Positions 8,784 through 16,690 of a stretch of DNA of 64,000 nt are shown here, one piece after another. The stretch covers positions 4,446,501-4,510,500 of the forward strand of contig NZ_CP007451.1 in the NCBI RefSeq assembly GCF_000626635.1, in the 5' to 3' direction. The stretch comes from Draconibacterium orientale. Lineage in GTDB: Bacteria > Bacteroidota > Bacteroidia > Bacteroidales > Prolixibacteraceae. The notes beneath the pieces are model-generated. The model saw only the letters and a program-made list of their open reading frames with translations, was not told the DNA's origin and did not search any database. Both the position numbers and the translations under genes were made by a program. The first letter of the stretch is position 1. Every line of letters starts with the position of its first letter.

Positions 8784-9536
8784 TTATAAATATTCCATAT
8801 CATTGGCCATTTTTTCCAATCGCCATTCGCTCAGTTGCTTTACCCGGTTTAAAACGTTTGAAGTAACCCGGTTATGTACACTTTCCCAAATTTTATTTAC
8901 CAACCTGTTGGCCTCTTTTTCTTTTCCGTAAAAATTAAAACTCACGGCAAAAATTAACTGCGATTGGGCAATTTCGCCCATCTCTTCAATCGGCGAACGC
9001 ACGTACATAACGAAAATGCCAATGGGGTATCCTCCGGTGCAATCATATAATAAATAACGGGCATTGTCGAAATCAAAAGCGTCGGGGGTATTTTTAATGC
9101 GAATTGAATGCAACTTGAACAACGGAATTAAGTTCATACCCAGGAAGCTTTTTTTTAAGCCAAAAGGATACTTTTTAAGGCCAAACGGAAGAATCTCAAT
9201 ATTCTCAATGTCATCATCAATACGTTCAACTTTTGCTACGTGGTTGGGCCAGCAGGTTGAATCGCCATTCCAATTCAGTAATTCATTAAATATGTAGCTA
9301 ACCGGCGCATTCACTCCAATTTTATGAACGTTTAAAATAAAGTTCTTATTCACATCGATACCCACACGCTGCAGCACCCGGCGGTTGTATTCTTTTCGGT
9401 TTTCTTCCGATTCAAATTTTATTAATGTCGATTTTTGGGGTTTATTTATTAAGAAATTCCTGATGTCGGAAAATACATTTTTACTCCTTGATGGTGGATT
9501 TAGATTAATCGGTGAAGATTTCTGATAACTTGCCAT
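8784..9536 (-). CDS. conserved hypothetical protein, possibly SRPBCC-like
   Basis: I do not recognise this 250-aa soluble protein with confidence. After a charged 50-residue N-terminus, residues 65-225 alternate strands and helices (ILNVHKIGVNAPVSYIFNELL, then LLYDCTGGYPIGIFVMYV) and end in a long helix, as in the START/polyketide-cyclase (SRPBCC) fold. It converges with the FAD oxidoreductase (31 bp apart). No catalytic motif is evident. Confidence 0.5.
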   Translation of the reverse strand: MASYQKSSPINLNPPSRSKNVFSDIRNFLINKPQKSTLIKFESEENRKEYNRRVLQRVGIDVNKNFILNVHKIGVNAPVSYIFNELLNWNGDSTCWPNHVAKVERIDDDIENIEILPFGLKKYPFGLKKSFLGMNLIPLFKLHSIRIKNTPDAFDFDNARYLLYDCTGGYPIGIFVMYVRSPIEEMGEIAQSQLIFAVSFNFYGKEKEANRLVNKIWESVHNRVTSNVLNRVKQLSEWRLEKMANDMEYL

Positions 9537-9686
9537 TTACGAGTAAAAGTATTGAATGATTTCGAATAAAAATGAATCTGACAACTATGCCTTTCGTTAC
9601 GCTATAATTTGATTTTTAAAGTACAAAATAACCGCTTGAAAAACAATGAAGCGTTGAGATAATATCAATTACTTAATCATTTAATA

Positions 9687-10328
9687 TTAGCCGTTTTTGC
9701 TGATATTCAGCAATTGAGCAGCATCGTCAATTATAATGTTTTTGCCGTTAAGCGAAATAATGTTTTCCTTCTCAAACTCTTTCAGAAACTTAATGGCACT
9801 TTCTGCCGAAATAGATGCAAAGTCAGCAATATCCTGGCGGGTAAGAAACTCGAAAATGTTCTTCTTCAGAAATTCTTCCTGGCTTAGGTAGAGCAGGGCA
9901 GAAGCCAGTTTTCCGCGCATTTGTTTGTACGAAATGTTTTTGATCACCTCAAACAAATGTCGTTCGTTACGGTAGTTTTGCGAGGTAATTTGCAAGGCAA
10001 ATTCAGGGTTTTCCAACAGAATCTTTTTCAGGCTTTCTTTTTCGATCATACAAATTTCGGTGTTGCTGATTGCCTGTGCCGAATAAGTATGAACCGGCTC
10101 GCCAAACACCGACGAAAACGCCAGAAATTCGCCTTCGGCAGCCACACTGATACTCGTGTTTTTATCAATACCGGTTTGCAGATATACTTTTACCAGCCCC
10201 TCAACAACATACATTACATAAGGAGCAAACGCCCCTTGCTTAAAAATCGTTTCGCCTTTTAGGTACTGAACGCGGGTTTTGTAGGCATTCAGGTTGTCTA
10301 AGTTTTTTATGTTGTCTGTTAAATCCAA
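9687..10328 (-). CDS. Crp/Fnr family transcriptional regulator
   Basis: The 213-aa protein has an N-terminal cyclic-nucleotide-binding-like barrel (residues 20-130, with VVEGLVKVYLQTG) and a C-terminal winged helix (residues 150-200, with LTRQDIADFASISAESAIKFLKEFEKENII). No cysteine cluster for an Fe-S sensor is visible, so it is not a classic Fnr. The only suitable start is a TTG; no in-frame ATG precedes it. It is divergent from the thioredoxin/OsmC operon and probably controls it, inferred from position. Confidence 0.87.
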   Translation of the reverse strand: MDLTDNIKNLDNLNAYKTRVQYLKGETIFKQGAFAPYVMYVVEGLVKVYLQTGIDKNTSISVAAEGEFLAFSSVFGEPVHTYSAQAISNTEICMIEKESLKKILLENPEFALQITSQNYRNERHLFEVIKNISYKQMRGKLASALLYLSQEEFLKKNIFEFLTRQDIADFASISAESAIKFLKEFEKENIISLNGKNIIIDDAAQLLNISKNG

Positions 10329-10380
10329 TGCTGAATCTGATATTTCTCCAAATTTACATAAGAAATGTGATTAACCAAGC

Positions 10381-10506
10381 TATACCAATTGTATTTCAAA
10401 GTGAGGCTTGGCGAAACTTTGAGATTACAATGGTTAGTGCCGATAGAAAATTAAAGAGACTTTTGGAGTTTTCGACAAAAGGCTCATTTTAATTTCTAAT
10501 CGGTAT
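10381..10506. repeat. MITE/REP-like element of two hairpins
   Basis: The element has short terminal inverted repeats (TATACCAATT at 10381-10390, facing the complement of TATACCGATT at 10497-10506). Hairpin one pairs 10385-10402 with 10416-10433. Hairpin two pairs CCGATAGAAA (10440 on) with TTTCTAATCGG (ending 10503), and a nested GAGNCTTTT/AAAAGNCTC pair lies inside. It is non-coding. It sits in the divergent crp/nifX-like promoter region. Confidence 0.5.
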
Positions 10507-10611
10507 AAAACTATCAAACGACAGGAATGAAACTGTCAAATTTTAGTTTACGAACCGACAGACTTCAGTGCCATTTTTACGCACGGTGTTTTCCAACGAT
10601 TTATCTTTGTA

Positions 10612-10619
10612 ATATTGAT
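10612..10619 (+). promoter_or_regulatory. possible Bacteroidota -7 box for the redox operon
   Basis: TATCTTTG matches the Bacteroidota TAnnTTTG -7 element and lies about 95 bp upstream of the first gene of the 10715-12285 operon. The upstream T-rich stretch near 10588 is only a weak match for a -33 element. Confidence 0.35.
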
Positions 10620-10714
10620 TTTTCATAATGATATTGATTTAAGAATGTTGGGATAGAGGAAAGATAAAACAGAGTTGCCCGACTATTCAGGCGCTCTGTT
10701 TTTTTACCGAAAAG

Positions 10715-11062
10715 ATGATGAAGAAAGTAGCCATACCTATAGCGAACAAAAAAATTAGCGAGTATCTGTGCGGATGTTCGCACTTTGCCTATTATGATAT
10801 GGAATCAAAAAACACGACCATTTCTGAAAGCGCTGTTATCGACTTCACAAATGCTGATGAAATTCGCTTATGGATTAAAAACAACGGCATCACCGACATT
10901 ATTCTGCATCGCATAAGGAAAGAATTGATTGGCATTTTTACTTCAGAGAAAATTAATTTGTTTGTTGGTGTACCCATGGTTTCTGCCGGACAAATTATTG
11001 AGGCCTATCGTTGTGGAAAACTGGAATCGGATAAAAACATTATTACTGAAATAATAAATTAA
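10715..11062 (+). CDS. NifB/NifX-like iron-molybdenum cofactor-binding domain protein
   Basis: The 115-aa protein matches the Nitro_FeMo-Co fold: AIPIANKKISEYLCGCSHF at the start and an AGQIIEAYRCG-like region at the end. Members bind metal clusters; outside nitrogen fixers their role is unknown. There are no nif genes in the window. It begins a four-gene redox operon with gaps of 4-14 bp, so it may handle Fe-S or Mo clusters under redox stress. Two adjacent ATGs start it. Confidence 0.75.
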   Translation: MMKKVAIPIANKKISEYLCGCSHFAYYDMESKNTTISESAVIDFTNADEIRLWIKNNGITDIILHRIRKELIGIFTSEKINLFVGVPMVSAGQIIEAYRCGKLESDKNIITEIIN

Positions 11063-11073
11063 AACGAACAAAT

Positions 11074-11424
11074 ATGAAGCTTTTAAGAACAGGATTACCC
11101 GAAATAGAATCGGCAGCAGAATTGGAAAAAGTGCTGGCCGAAAACGAGAATGTTATGGTATGTTGTGGCCGCATGGGCCCCATGTGTTTCCCGGTGTACA
11201 ATGTTATGGAACGCCTGGAGAAAGAGCGTAGCAACGTAAAATTTATGGTTATGTCTTTTGATAATCCCGAGGCTGCACCAATTCGTAATGCGCCTGAGTG
11301 CAGTGGTTTCATGGGGCTTCCGTTCACTATGTATTACAAAAACGGGAAAGTGGCCAAAGCAACTACCAGTATTCAAACTCACGAGCAGGTTACAGCAATT
11401 CTCGACGAGCAGTTTGGTAACTAA
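11074..11424 (+). CDS. thioredoxin-like protein with CGRMGPMC motif
   Basis: The 116-aa protein has a thioredoxin-type fold: a beta strand leading to C31-G-R-M-G-P-M-C38, then NVKFMVMSFD and a GLPFTMYYKNGK segment that includes the usual cis-proline site. The two cysteines are separated by six residues, not the usual two, and Cys30 precedes them, so chemistry may differ from classical thioredoxin. It lies 11 bp after the NifX-like gene and 14 bp before osmC. Confidence 0.65.
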   Translation: MKLLRTGLPEIESAAELEKVLAENENVMVCCGRMGPMCFPVYNVMERLEKERSNVKFMVMSFDNPEAAPIRNAPECSGFMGLPFTMYYKNGKVAKATTSIQTHEQVTAILDEQFGN

Positions 11425-11438
11425 AAATCGATTCAATT

Positions 11439-11858
11439 ATGGCAAAACAAGAAGTAAAAGTTAGCTGGAAAGATAAAATGGCCTTTGAGGCCGAAGTAAA
11501 CGGACACAAAATAATGCTCGATGCGGCCGAAGCAGTTGGTGGCGAAGACCTTGGCCCGCGCCCAAAACCACTTATGCTTACGGCACTTGCCGGTTGCACG
11601 GGAATGGATGTTATATCTATTCTGAAAAAAATGCGCGTTGAAGTGGAAGATTTTGATGTAACCGTTGAAGGCGATTTAACCGACGAGCATCCGAAACAGT
11701 ATTATAAAATGAATGTTATCTATACGTTTAAAGGTAAAGATCTTCCTTTGGAGAAACTAAAAAAAGCAGTTAGTTTGTCGGAAGAAAGATATTGTGGAGT
11801 AAGTGCGCTTTACCGAAAAGTAATCGAAGTTACTTCTGAAATTAAAATTATAGATTAA
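11439..11858 (+). CDS. OsmC family peroxiredoxin-like protein
   Basis: The 139-aa protein has both redox cysteines of the OsmC/Ohr superfamily: Cys53 (LAGCTGMDVIS) and Cys119 (EERYCGVSALY). Such proteins reduce organic peroxides using lipoylated or thiol partners. The length fits the YhfA-like OsmC branch. The next gene, 4 bp away, is a membrane-tethered thioredoxin and could supply electrons. Confidence 0.88.
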   Translation: MAKQEVKVSWKDKMAFEAEVNGHKIMLDAAEAVGGEDLGPRPKPLMLTALAGCTGMDVISILKKMRVEVEDFDVTVEGDLTDEHPKQYYKMNVIYTFKGKDLPLEKLKKAVSLSEERYCGVSALYRKVIEVTSEIKIID

Positions 11859-11862
11859 AGTT

Positions 11863-12285
11863 ATGTCAACTACACTAATTGTTATTGCTGTTGTTCTTGT
11901 CGCTTTGGTGGCACTTATTGCAGTAAACTATTTTCGAATGAAGAATGCCAAACCGGTGGCAAACAGCAAACGAATTAAAGTGCTGAATAATAAAAACTTT
12001 AAGGCTGCAACAAAACGCGGCGTTGTACTGCTCGATTTTTGGGCTCCCTGGTGCGGCCCCTGCAAAATTATTGCGCCTACATTAAACGAAATTGCCGACA
12101 GCCAAACCGATTTTATGGTAGCAAAAGTTAATGTTGACCACAACCAGCAACTGGCACAAAAATTTAAGGTGCGCAATATTCCAACCATGCTGATTTTAAA
12201 AGACGGAAAAGAAGCCGGCCGTATTGTTGGAGTAAAAACCAAACGTACCATTATGAAAGAGGTTGATGCAGTGATGGCCGGATAA
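11863..12285 (+). CDS. membrane-anchored thioredoxin
   Basis: The 140-aa protein begins with a membrane segment (residues 5-22) followed by a normal thioredoxin domain with WAPWCGPCK (Cys64, Cys67) and a cis-proline at NIPTMLI. The anchor has no cleavage site, and the positively charged residues after it suggest a cytoplasmic catalytic domain, though a periplasmic one cannot be excluded. It is the last gene of the operon. Confidence 0.85.
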   Translation: MSTTLIVIAVVLVALVALIAVNYFRMKNAKPVANSKRIKVLNNKNFKAATKRGVVLLDFWAPWCGPCKIIAPTLNEIADSQTDFMVAKVNVDHNQQLAQKFKVRNIPTMLILKDGKEAGRIVGVKTKRTIMKEVDAVMAG

Positions 12286-12312
12286 ACGGAAAAATAAAAA
12301 ACCACATATACA

Positions 12313-12354
12313 GAAAGCCGCTTATCGATTTCAGATAAGTGGCTTTCGTTTTTT
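12313..12354 (+). terminator. intrinsic terminator of the redox operon
   Basis: A 14-bp stem, GAAAGCCGCTTATC (12313-12326) with GATAAGTGGCTTTC (12334-12347) and one G-T pair, is followed by T residues. It starts 28 bp after the thioredoxin stop codon. Confidence 0.88.
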
Positions 12355-12541
12355 GGCACCTTACTCACACACGGTTCAGAAATGCTGATAGCTGCTAAGG
12401 ATTTTTACCAACGATTTCAAACCTTTTAATAGCTGGATTTAAGGACATTTTTTTCCGTCAACTGCGGCACATGGGCTATTTTTGAATCGTAATTAAGAAC
12501 ACAAAACAAATCAGAAATAAAGTCGCTTTCGACTAATTTAC

Positions 12542-12566
12542 AAGCCTGAAGTTTTTCAGGCTTTTT
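12542..12566 (+). terminator. intrinsic terminator with no obvious gene before it
   Basis: AAGCCTGAA pairs with TTCAGGCTT and runs into a poly-T tract. No ORF precedes it between 12360 and 12540, so a short non-coding RNA may end here. Confidence 0.55.
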
Positions 12567-12838
12567 ATGAAAGTCACTTTGGTAAAACAAAAAAGTTCAA
12601 GCAGAGTAGATCACTAAGTTTTCGCAAAGCACGCAAAACAGACTCTATACCTTTGCTAATTTTGCGCTTCTTCTTCTCTTTGCGTGAAACAATATTGATG
12701 TCCTTTCATCCCTGTTGGTGATTTCCGGGAATCATGAATGTTTTATTGTAAGAAGTCAGTAAATAATGGCTTATTGGGAGAGTGTACTCTTTTTCGTAGG
12801 CAAATGCGCTTAGCGGTTTCAAATCGCTTGTAATAAAG

Positions 12839-12880
12839 GGATCCGATCCTTATCAGTTTAAAATAATAAGGATCGGATCC
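12839..12880. repeat. perfect 15-bp inverted repeat
   Basis: GGATCCGATCCTTAT (12839-12853) and its exact complement (12866-12880) are separated by 12 bp. No T tract follows, so it is not a standard terminator. It lies just before the 42-bp tandem array in a 1.2 kb region without a convincing gene. Confidence 0.6.
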
Positions 12881-12922
12881 TTAAGTCTCCATCATTCTTA
12901 TCTGAAATGCTCATTTTGTAAC

Positions 12923-13216
12923 TTTCGTACAGCTACGACACCACTAAATAGTTCTATTTGAAGCTTTCGTACGGCTACGACACCACTAAATAGTTCTATT
13001 TGAAGCTTTCGTACGGCTACGACACCATTAAATAGTTCTATTTGTAGCTTTCGTACGGCTACGATACCATTAAATAGTTCTATTTGTAGCTTTCGTACAG
13101 CTACGACACCACCAAATAGTTCTATTTGTAGCTTTCGTACAGCTACGACACCACCAAATAGTTCTATTTGTAGCTTTCGTACGGCTACGACAGCACCAAA
13201 TAGTTCTATTTGTAGC
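12923..13216. repeat. 42-bp tandem repeat, seven full units
   Basis: Seven head-to-tail 42-bp units start with TTTCGTAC(A/G)GCTACGA and contain two small inverted repeats (CGTA-cNGC-TACG and AAATAG-tt-CTATTT). Partial units flank them. Differences are point changes such as A/G at unit position 9. Because 42 is a multiple of three, the minus strand stays open for 117 codons (12898-13251) and would encode a 14-residue repeat (VRKLQIELFGGVVA), but there is no independent sign that it is translated. There are no spacers, so it is not a CRISPR array. Confidence 0.85.
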
Positions 13217-13460
13217 TTTCTTCGCCTTACAGAAGCACTTTTTTTACCCATTCACAACAGTCGTACAGCTGCAATAATGTGTTATTACCTCCTGTAATCC
13301 TGTCAGAAACTGTTTTTTAAAATTGTAAAAATATTTTTAATGCCTTCCGCCTTTGTCTTTACCACATCAAAAAAAGATATTTATATTGCGGCTCATAAAC
13401 AAACCAATTAAATTTCAGACACAGGATACAAAAAAGCCTTATTATTAGTATTTTAGAAAA

Positions 13461-14843
13461 ATGGATTCAAGTAAAATTATTATTGGTAGCGAAGAGTGGT
13501 GCGGTTTACCACAATTAAATATTCCGGGAGTAAAAGCCCGGATCGATTCAGGAGCAAAAACTTCAGCACTGCATGCGGTAAATATTAATCAGTTTAAAAA
13601 GAATGGCCAGCCGTGGATTAGTTTTGATGTGCATCCGTTGCAGAAAGACGGAAAAACAACCATCCATTGCGAAGCACCATTGTTAGACAAACGAAAAGTA
13701 AAAAGCTCGAGTGGCAGCAGCGAAGTCCGCTACGTAATAAAAACAGTTTTGTCGATCGCAGGCGAAGCGTGGGAAATTGAGGTTACACTCACCAACCGCG
13801 ACTCGATGGGTTACCGAATGCTGTTGGGCCGACAAGCTATGTCGGGAAAAATATTGGTCGATCCGGAAGAATCGTTTCATTTGGGCGAGCTTTCCAAAGA
13901 ACGTATCGCATCATTTTACTTTACAAATATTACTCGCCCTACGGGTTTAAAAATTGGGCTGCTGGCCAGTAATCCTGATTTGTACAGCAACACGCGAATT
14001 ATGGAAGCAGGGCAGGAGCATGGCCACGAAATGGAGTTTCTGAACCTGAAAGACTGTTACATTAAGCTGGACGGTAAAAATCCGGAAATGCATTATCGTG
14101 GTGGTCGTGTTTTGAATGAATTTGATGCCATTATTCCGCGAATCAGGCCAAGTGCCACCTTTTATGGTTGTGCACTTACGCGGCATTTCGAAGCCATGGG
14201 AGTTTATACGCTCAATACCGCGTCAGCAATTACCCAATCGCGCGATAAATTATATGCTTTGCAGTTGCTCATCAATAATGGGCTGCCCATTCCTACAACC
14301 GGATTTGCCAATTCTCCGCTTGATACCAACGAACTGATACAGATGGTTGGCGGAGCTCCGTTAATTGTAAAACTGTTGGAAGGAACACAAGGAAAAGGAG
14401 TTGTGTTGGCCGAAACCAAAAAAGCTGCCGAGAGTTTGATTAACGCCTTTAAAAGCCTTCGTGCCAATATTTTGGTACAGGAGTTTGTAAAAGAGGCCGA
14501 TGGTAAGGATATCCGTTGTTTTGTGGTGAACGGGAAAGTGGTGGCCAGCATTATGCGTACAGCCGCTCCGGGCGAGTTCCGTGCAAATATTCACATGGGA
14601 GGAACAGCGTCGATTACTAAAATTACTGCTGAAGAACGACGTATTGCAATTCTTGCATCAAAAACTTTAAACCTGAAAGTTGCAGGTGTTGATATCATCC
14701 GTGGAAAAAACGGGCCGTTGTTGCTGGAAGTAAATTCATCGCCGGGCCTTGAAGGGGTAGAAGGAGCTTCGAATAAAGATATAGCCGGCAAAATGATTGA
14801 AGCTATTGAGCGGGACTTAAAATACCACAAGAGAGGCGTTTAA
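13461..14843 (+). CDS. rimK: RimB-like protease domain fused to RimK-type glutamate ligase
   Basis: The 460-aa protein has two parts. Residues 1-155 are a retropepsin-like RimB (DUF785) domain with the DSG motif at residues 28-30 (RIDSGAKTSALHA) and a later MLLGRQAM. Residues 165-455 are an ATP-grasp RimK domain (RPSATFYG, EGTQGKGV, EFVKEADGKDIRCFVV, LLEVNSSPGLEG). RimK adds glutamates to the tail of ribosomal protein S6, and RimB trims them in bacteria where they are separate. Writer and eraser are here in one chain. It is a single-gene unit with its own terminator. Confidence 0.88.
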   Translation: MDSSKIIIGSEEWCGLPQLNIPGVKARIDSGAKTSALHAVNINQFKKNGQPWISFDVHPLQKDGKTTIHCEAPLLDKRKVKSSSGSSEVRYVIKTVLSIAGEAWEIEVTLTNRDSMGYRMLLGRQAMSGKILVDPEESFHLGELSKERIASFYFTNITRPTGLKIGLLASNPDLYSNTRIMEAGQEHGHEMEFLNLKDCYIKLDGKNPEMHYRGGRVLNEFDAIIPRIRPSATFYGCALTRHFEAMGVYTLNTASAITQSRDKLYALQLLINNGLPIPTTGFANSPLDTNELIQMVGGAPLIVKLLEGTQGKGVVLAETKKAAESLINAFKSLRANILVQEFVKEADGKDIRCFVVNGKVVASIMRTAAPGEFRANIHMGGTASITKITAEERRIAILASKTLNLKVAGVDIIRGKNGPLLLEVNSSPGLEGVEGASNKDIAGKMIEAIERDLKYHKRGV

Positions 14844-14861
14844 ACGGCTTCAGGTGGAAAC

Positions 14862-14900
14862 AAAAATGGCAGGAAAGGAAAACCTAACCTGCCATTTTTT
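14862..14900. terminator. bidirectional terminator between rimK and proX
   Basis: AAAAATGGCAGG (14862-14873) pairs with CCTGCCATTTTT (ending about 14899), with A and T tracts on both outer sides, so it can end transcripts from both convergent genes. Confidence 0.85.
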
Positions 14901-14927
14901 ATGATAAAATTGTGCAATCGAACCGGT

Positions 14928-15803
14928 TTAGTTAAACCAGGCGTCGATCATTGCTTTATTAGCATCGTAAAATTGTTGTGCACCGGCTTCTTCTCCCGAG
15001 TCTGAAATTTTACCCATCAAATCGTAAAGCTGAGCTTCTTCCAGGTTAAAGTTTTTAAAGAAAGTACCTGCTTTTGGCATCTCTTCAGCAAATCCTCTGC
15101 GCGAAATAATTGCACAAACATCTTTCGGATAAATTCCTTTGGGATCTTCCAAATATTTCAAATCGTTTTTAGCCCATTTAAAATGTGGTTTCCATCCGGT
15201 AATCACAATCCATTCGTTGTTTTTAATCGCTTTCTCGAGACTGGCAACCATTGCCGGCCCGCTTGAAGTAATCTGCTCGAAATCCAAACCATATTCTTCA
15301 ATTACCTTTTCAGTGCTGGCATGAATACCTGCACCACTACCAATGCCGATGATTTCGCCGTCGAACTTGTCTTTGTTAGCATTCAGCTCTTCAATAGAAT
15401 TGATGGTTACGTACGATGGAACAACCAATCCGGTAGTACCGTTACTAAACGATTCGCCAAGTTTTACCAGTTTGTCGCCATAATCGGCCCAATAATCTTT
15501 GTGGGTATTGGGTAACCATGCGTCCATAAAAACATCGCCTTTTGAGTCATCTTTCGACAATTCGCCATAGATCAATCCCGGTTCAAGGTTGGTTAATTCA
15601 ACCTCAAAACCATTGGCTTCAAGTGCAATTTTTGCCAGGTGTGTAAAGGCAATACCTTCGGCCCAGTTTGGATATAAAATGTTAACTTCTTTTTTCTCTA
15701 CTTCAGCAGATTTATTTTTCGATCCGCTGTTTGAACACGATGTAATTGCAAACAACAAAGTTGCAGCTACAAACAGAGTTCCTAATTTTTTTACGTTCAG
15801 CAT
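14928..15803 (-). CDS. proX: glycine betaine/proline-betaine ABC transporter, substrate-binding lipoprotein
   Basis: The 291-aa protein starts with a lipoprotein signal (hydrophobic core, then AITSC lipobox) and continues as an OpuAC-type binding domain: NWAEGIAFTHLAKIALEANGF at the start and a conserved WIVITGWKPHFKW block. It captures quaternary-amine osmolytes in the periplasm. It is last in the operon, after the permease. Conserved tryptophans of the betaine cage appear to be present. Confidence 0.9.
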   Translation of the reverse strand: MLNVKKLGTLFVAATLLFAITSCSNSGSKNKSAEVEKKEVNILYPNWAEGIAFTHLAKIALEANGFEVELTNLEPGLIYGELSKDDSKGDVFMDAWLPNTHKDYWADYGDKLVKLGESFSNGTTGLVVPSYVTINSIEELNANKDKFDGEIIGIGSGAGIHASTEKVIEEYGLDFEQITSSGPAMVASLEKAIKNNEWIVITGWKPHFKWAKNDLKYLEDPKGIYPKDVCAIISRRGFAEEMPKAGTFFKNFNLEEAQLYDLMGKISDSGEEAGAQQFYDANKAMIDAWFN

Positions 15804-15828
15804 AATATTACTTTTTAAGATTTATAAT

Positions 15829-16689
15829 TTATTTTTTAGCAACAGCCTGGGTTATACGGTCGAGTATAATGGCCAGCACAACAATTCCAAGTCCCGATTC
15901 GAAACCTTTGGCAATGTCGTTTTGCTGAATACCCTGGTAAACGATGGCCCCCAATCCTTTTGCACCAACCATTGATGCAATAACAACCATCGACAGGGCC
16001 AGCAGAATTACCTGGTTTATACCGGCCAGAATTGTTGTTTTTGCCAGTGGCAATTGTATTTTAAACAGAATTTGTTTGTCGGTTGCTCCGAAAGCATGAC
16101 CGGCCTCAATAACATCTTCAGGCACGTTCCGGATTCCCAGACTTGTTAAACGCACAGCCGGTGGCAACGAGAAGATTACGGTTGCAATAACACCCGGCGT
16201 ATTCCCAACACTAAAGAAGAAAATAGCGGGAATAAGGTAAACGAATGCCGGCATGGTTTGCATTAAGTCGAGAATTGGCCGGATAATGGCATTGGCTGTG
16301 TTGCTGCGCGCCGCCCAAATTCCCAGCGGAATACCAAACAAAAGCGCTATAATGGTAGCCACAATAACAAGTGTTGTTGTTTGAATGGCTTCTTTCCAGT
16401 AGCCCATTGCCCAAATCAGCAACAAACCGAGCACAACAAAAAGAGCCAGGCTTACACCTTTTTTTATACCTTCTTTTTTAAAGGCCTTTTTACCAGCGTT
16501 GGCATAGTAGGCACCAAAAGTAACAAGGGCAATAATTACAATAAAAGGAATAGCCAGAAACGTGTCGTTTAAGAATTCTACTGTCCATGAAATAACATCA
16601 TCGATAGCTCCCCAAAGACCGGAAAGGCTTTCTTCCAGTACATTAATTCCCTGTTCTATATATTTTCCGAGGTCTATTAATTTATCCAT
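15829..16689 (-). CDS. proW: glycine betaine/proline-betaine ABC transporter, permease
   Basis: The 286-aa inner-membrane protein has about six membrane segments and the binding-protein-dependent permease core (IPLGIWAARSN, then DLMQTMPAFVYLIPAIFFF, then the EAA-type loop AGHAFGATDKQILFKIQLP). The N-terminal amphipathic part (LWGAIDDVISWTVEFLND) is usual for ProW. It is 1 bp from proV and 25 bp from proX. Confidence 0.92.
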   Translation of the reverse strand: MDKLIDLGKYIEQGINVLEESLSGLWGAIDDVISWTVEFLNDTFLAIPFIVIIALVTFGAYYANAGKKAFKKEGIKKGVSLALFVVLGLLLIWAMGYWKEAIQTTTLVIVATIIALLFGIPLGIWAARSNTANAIIRPILDLMQTMPAFVYLIPAIFFFSVGNTPGVIATVIFSLPPAVRLTSLGIRNVPEDVIEAGHAFGATDKQILFKIQLPLAKTTILAGINQVILLALSMVVIASMVGAKGLGAIVYQGIQQNDIAKGFESGLGIVVLAIILDRITQAVAKK

Positions 16690-16690
16690 A

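Noticed and set aside
12923-13216. CRISPR array
   Set aside because: The 42-bp units are joined directly without unique spacers, and no cas gene is present.
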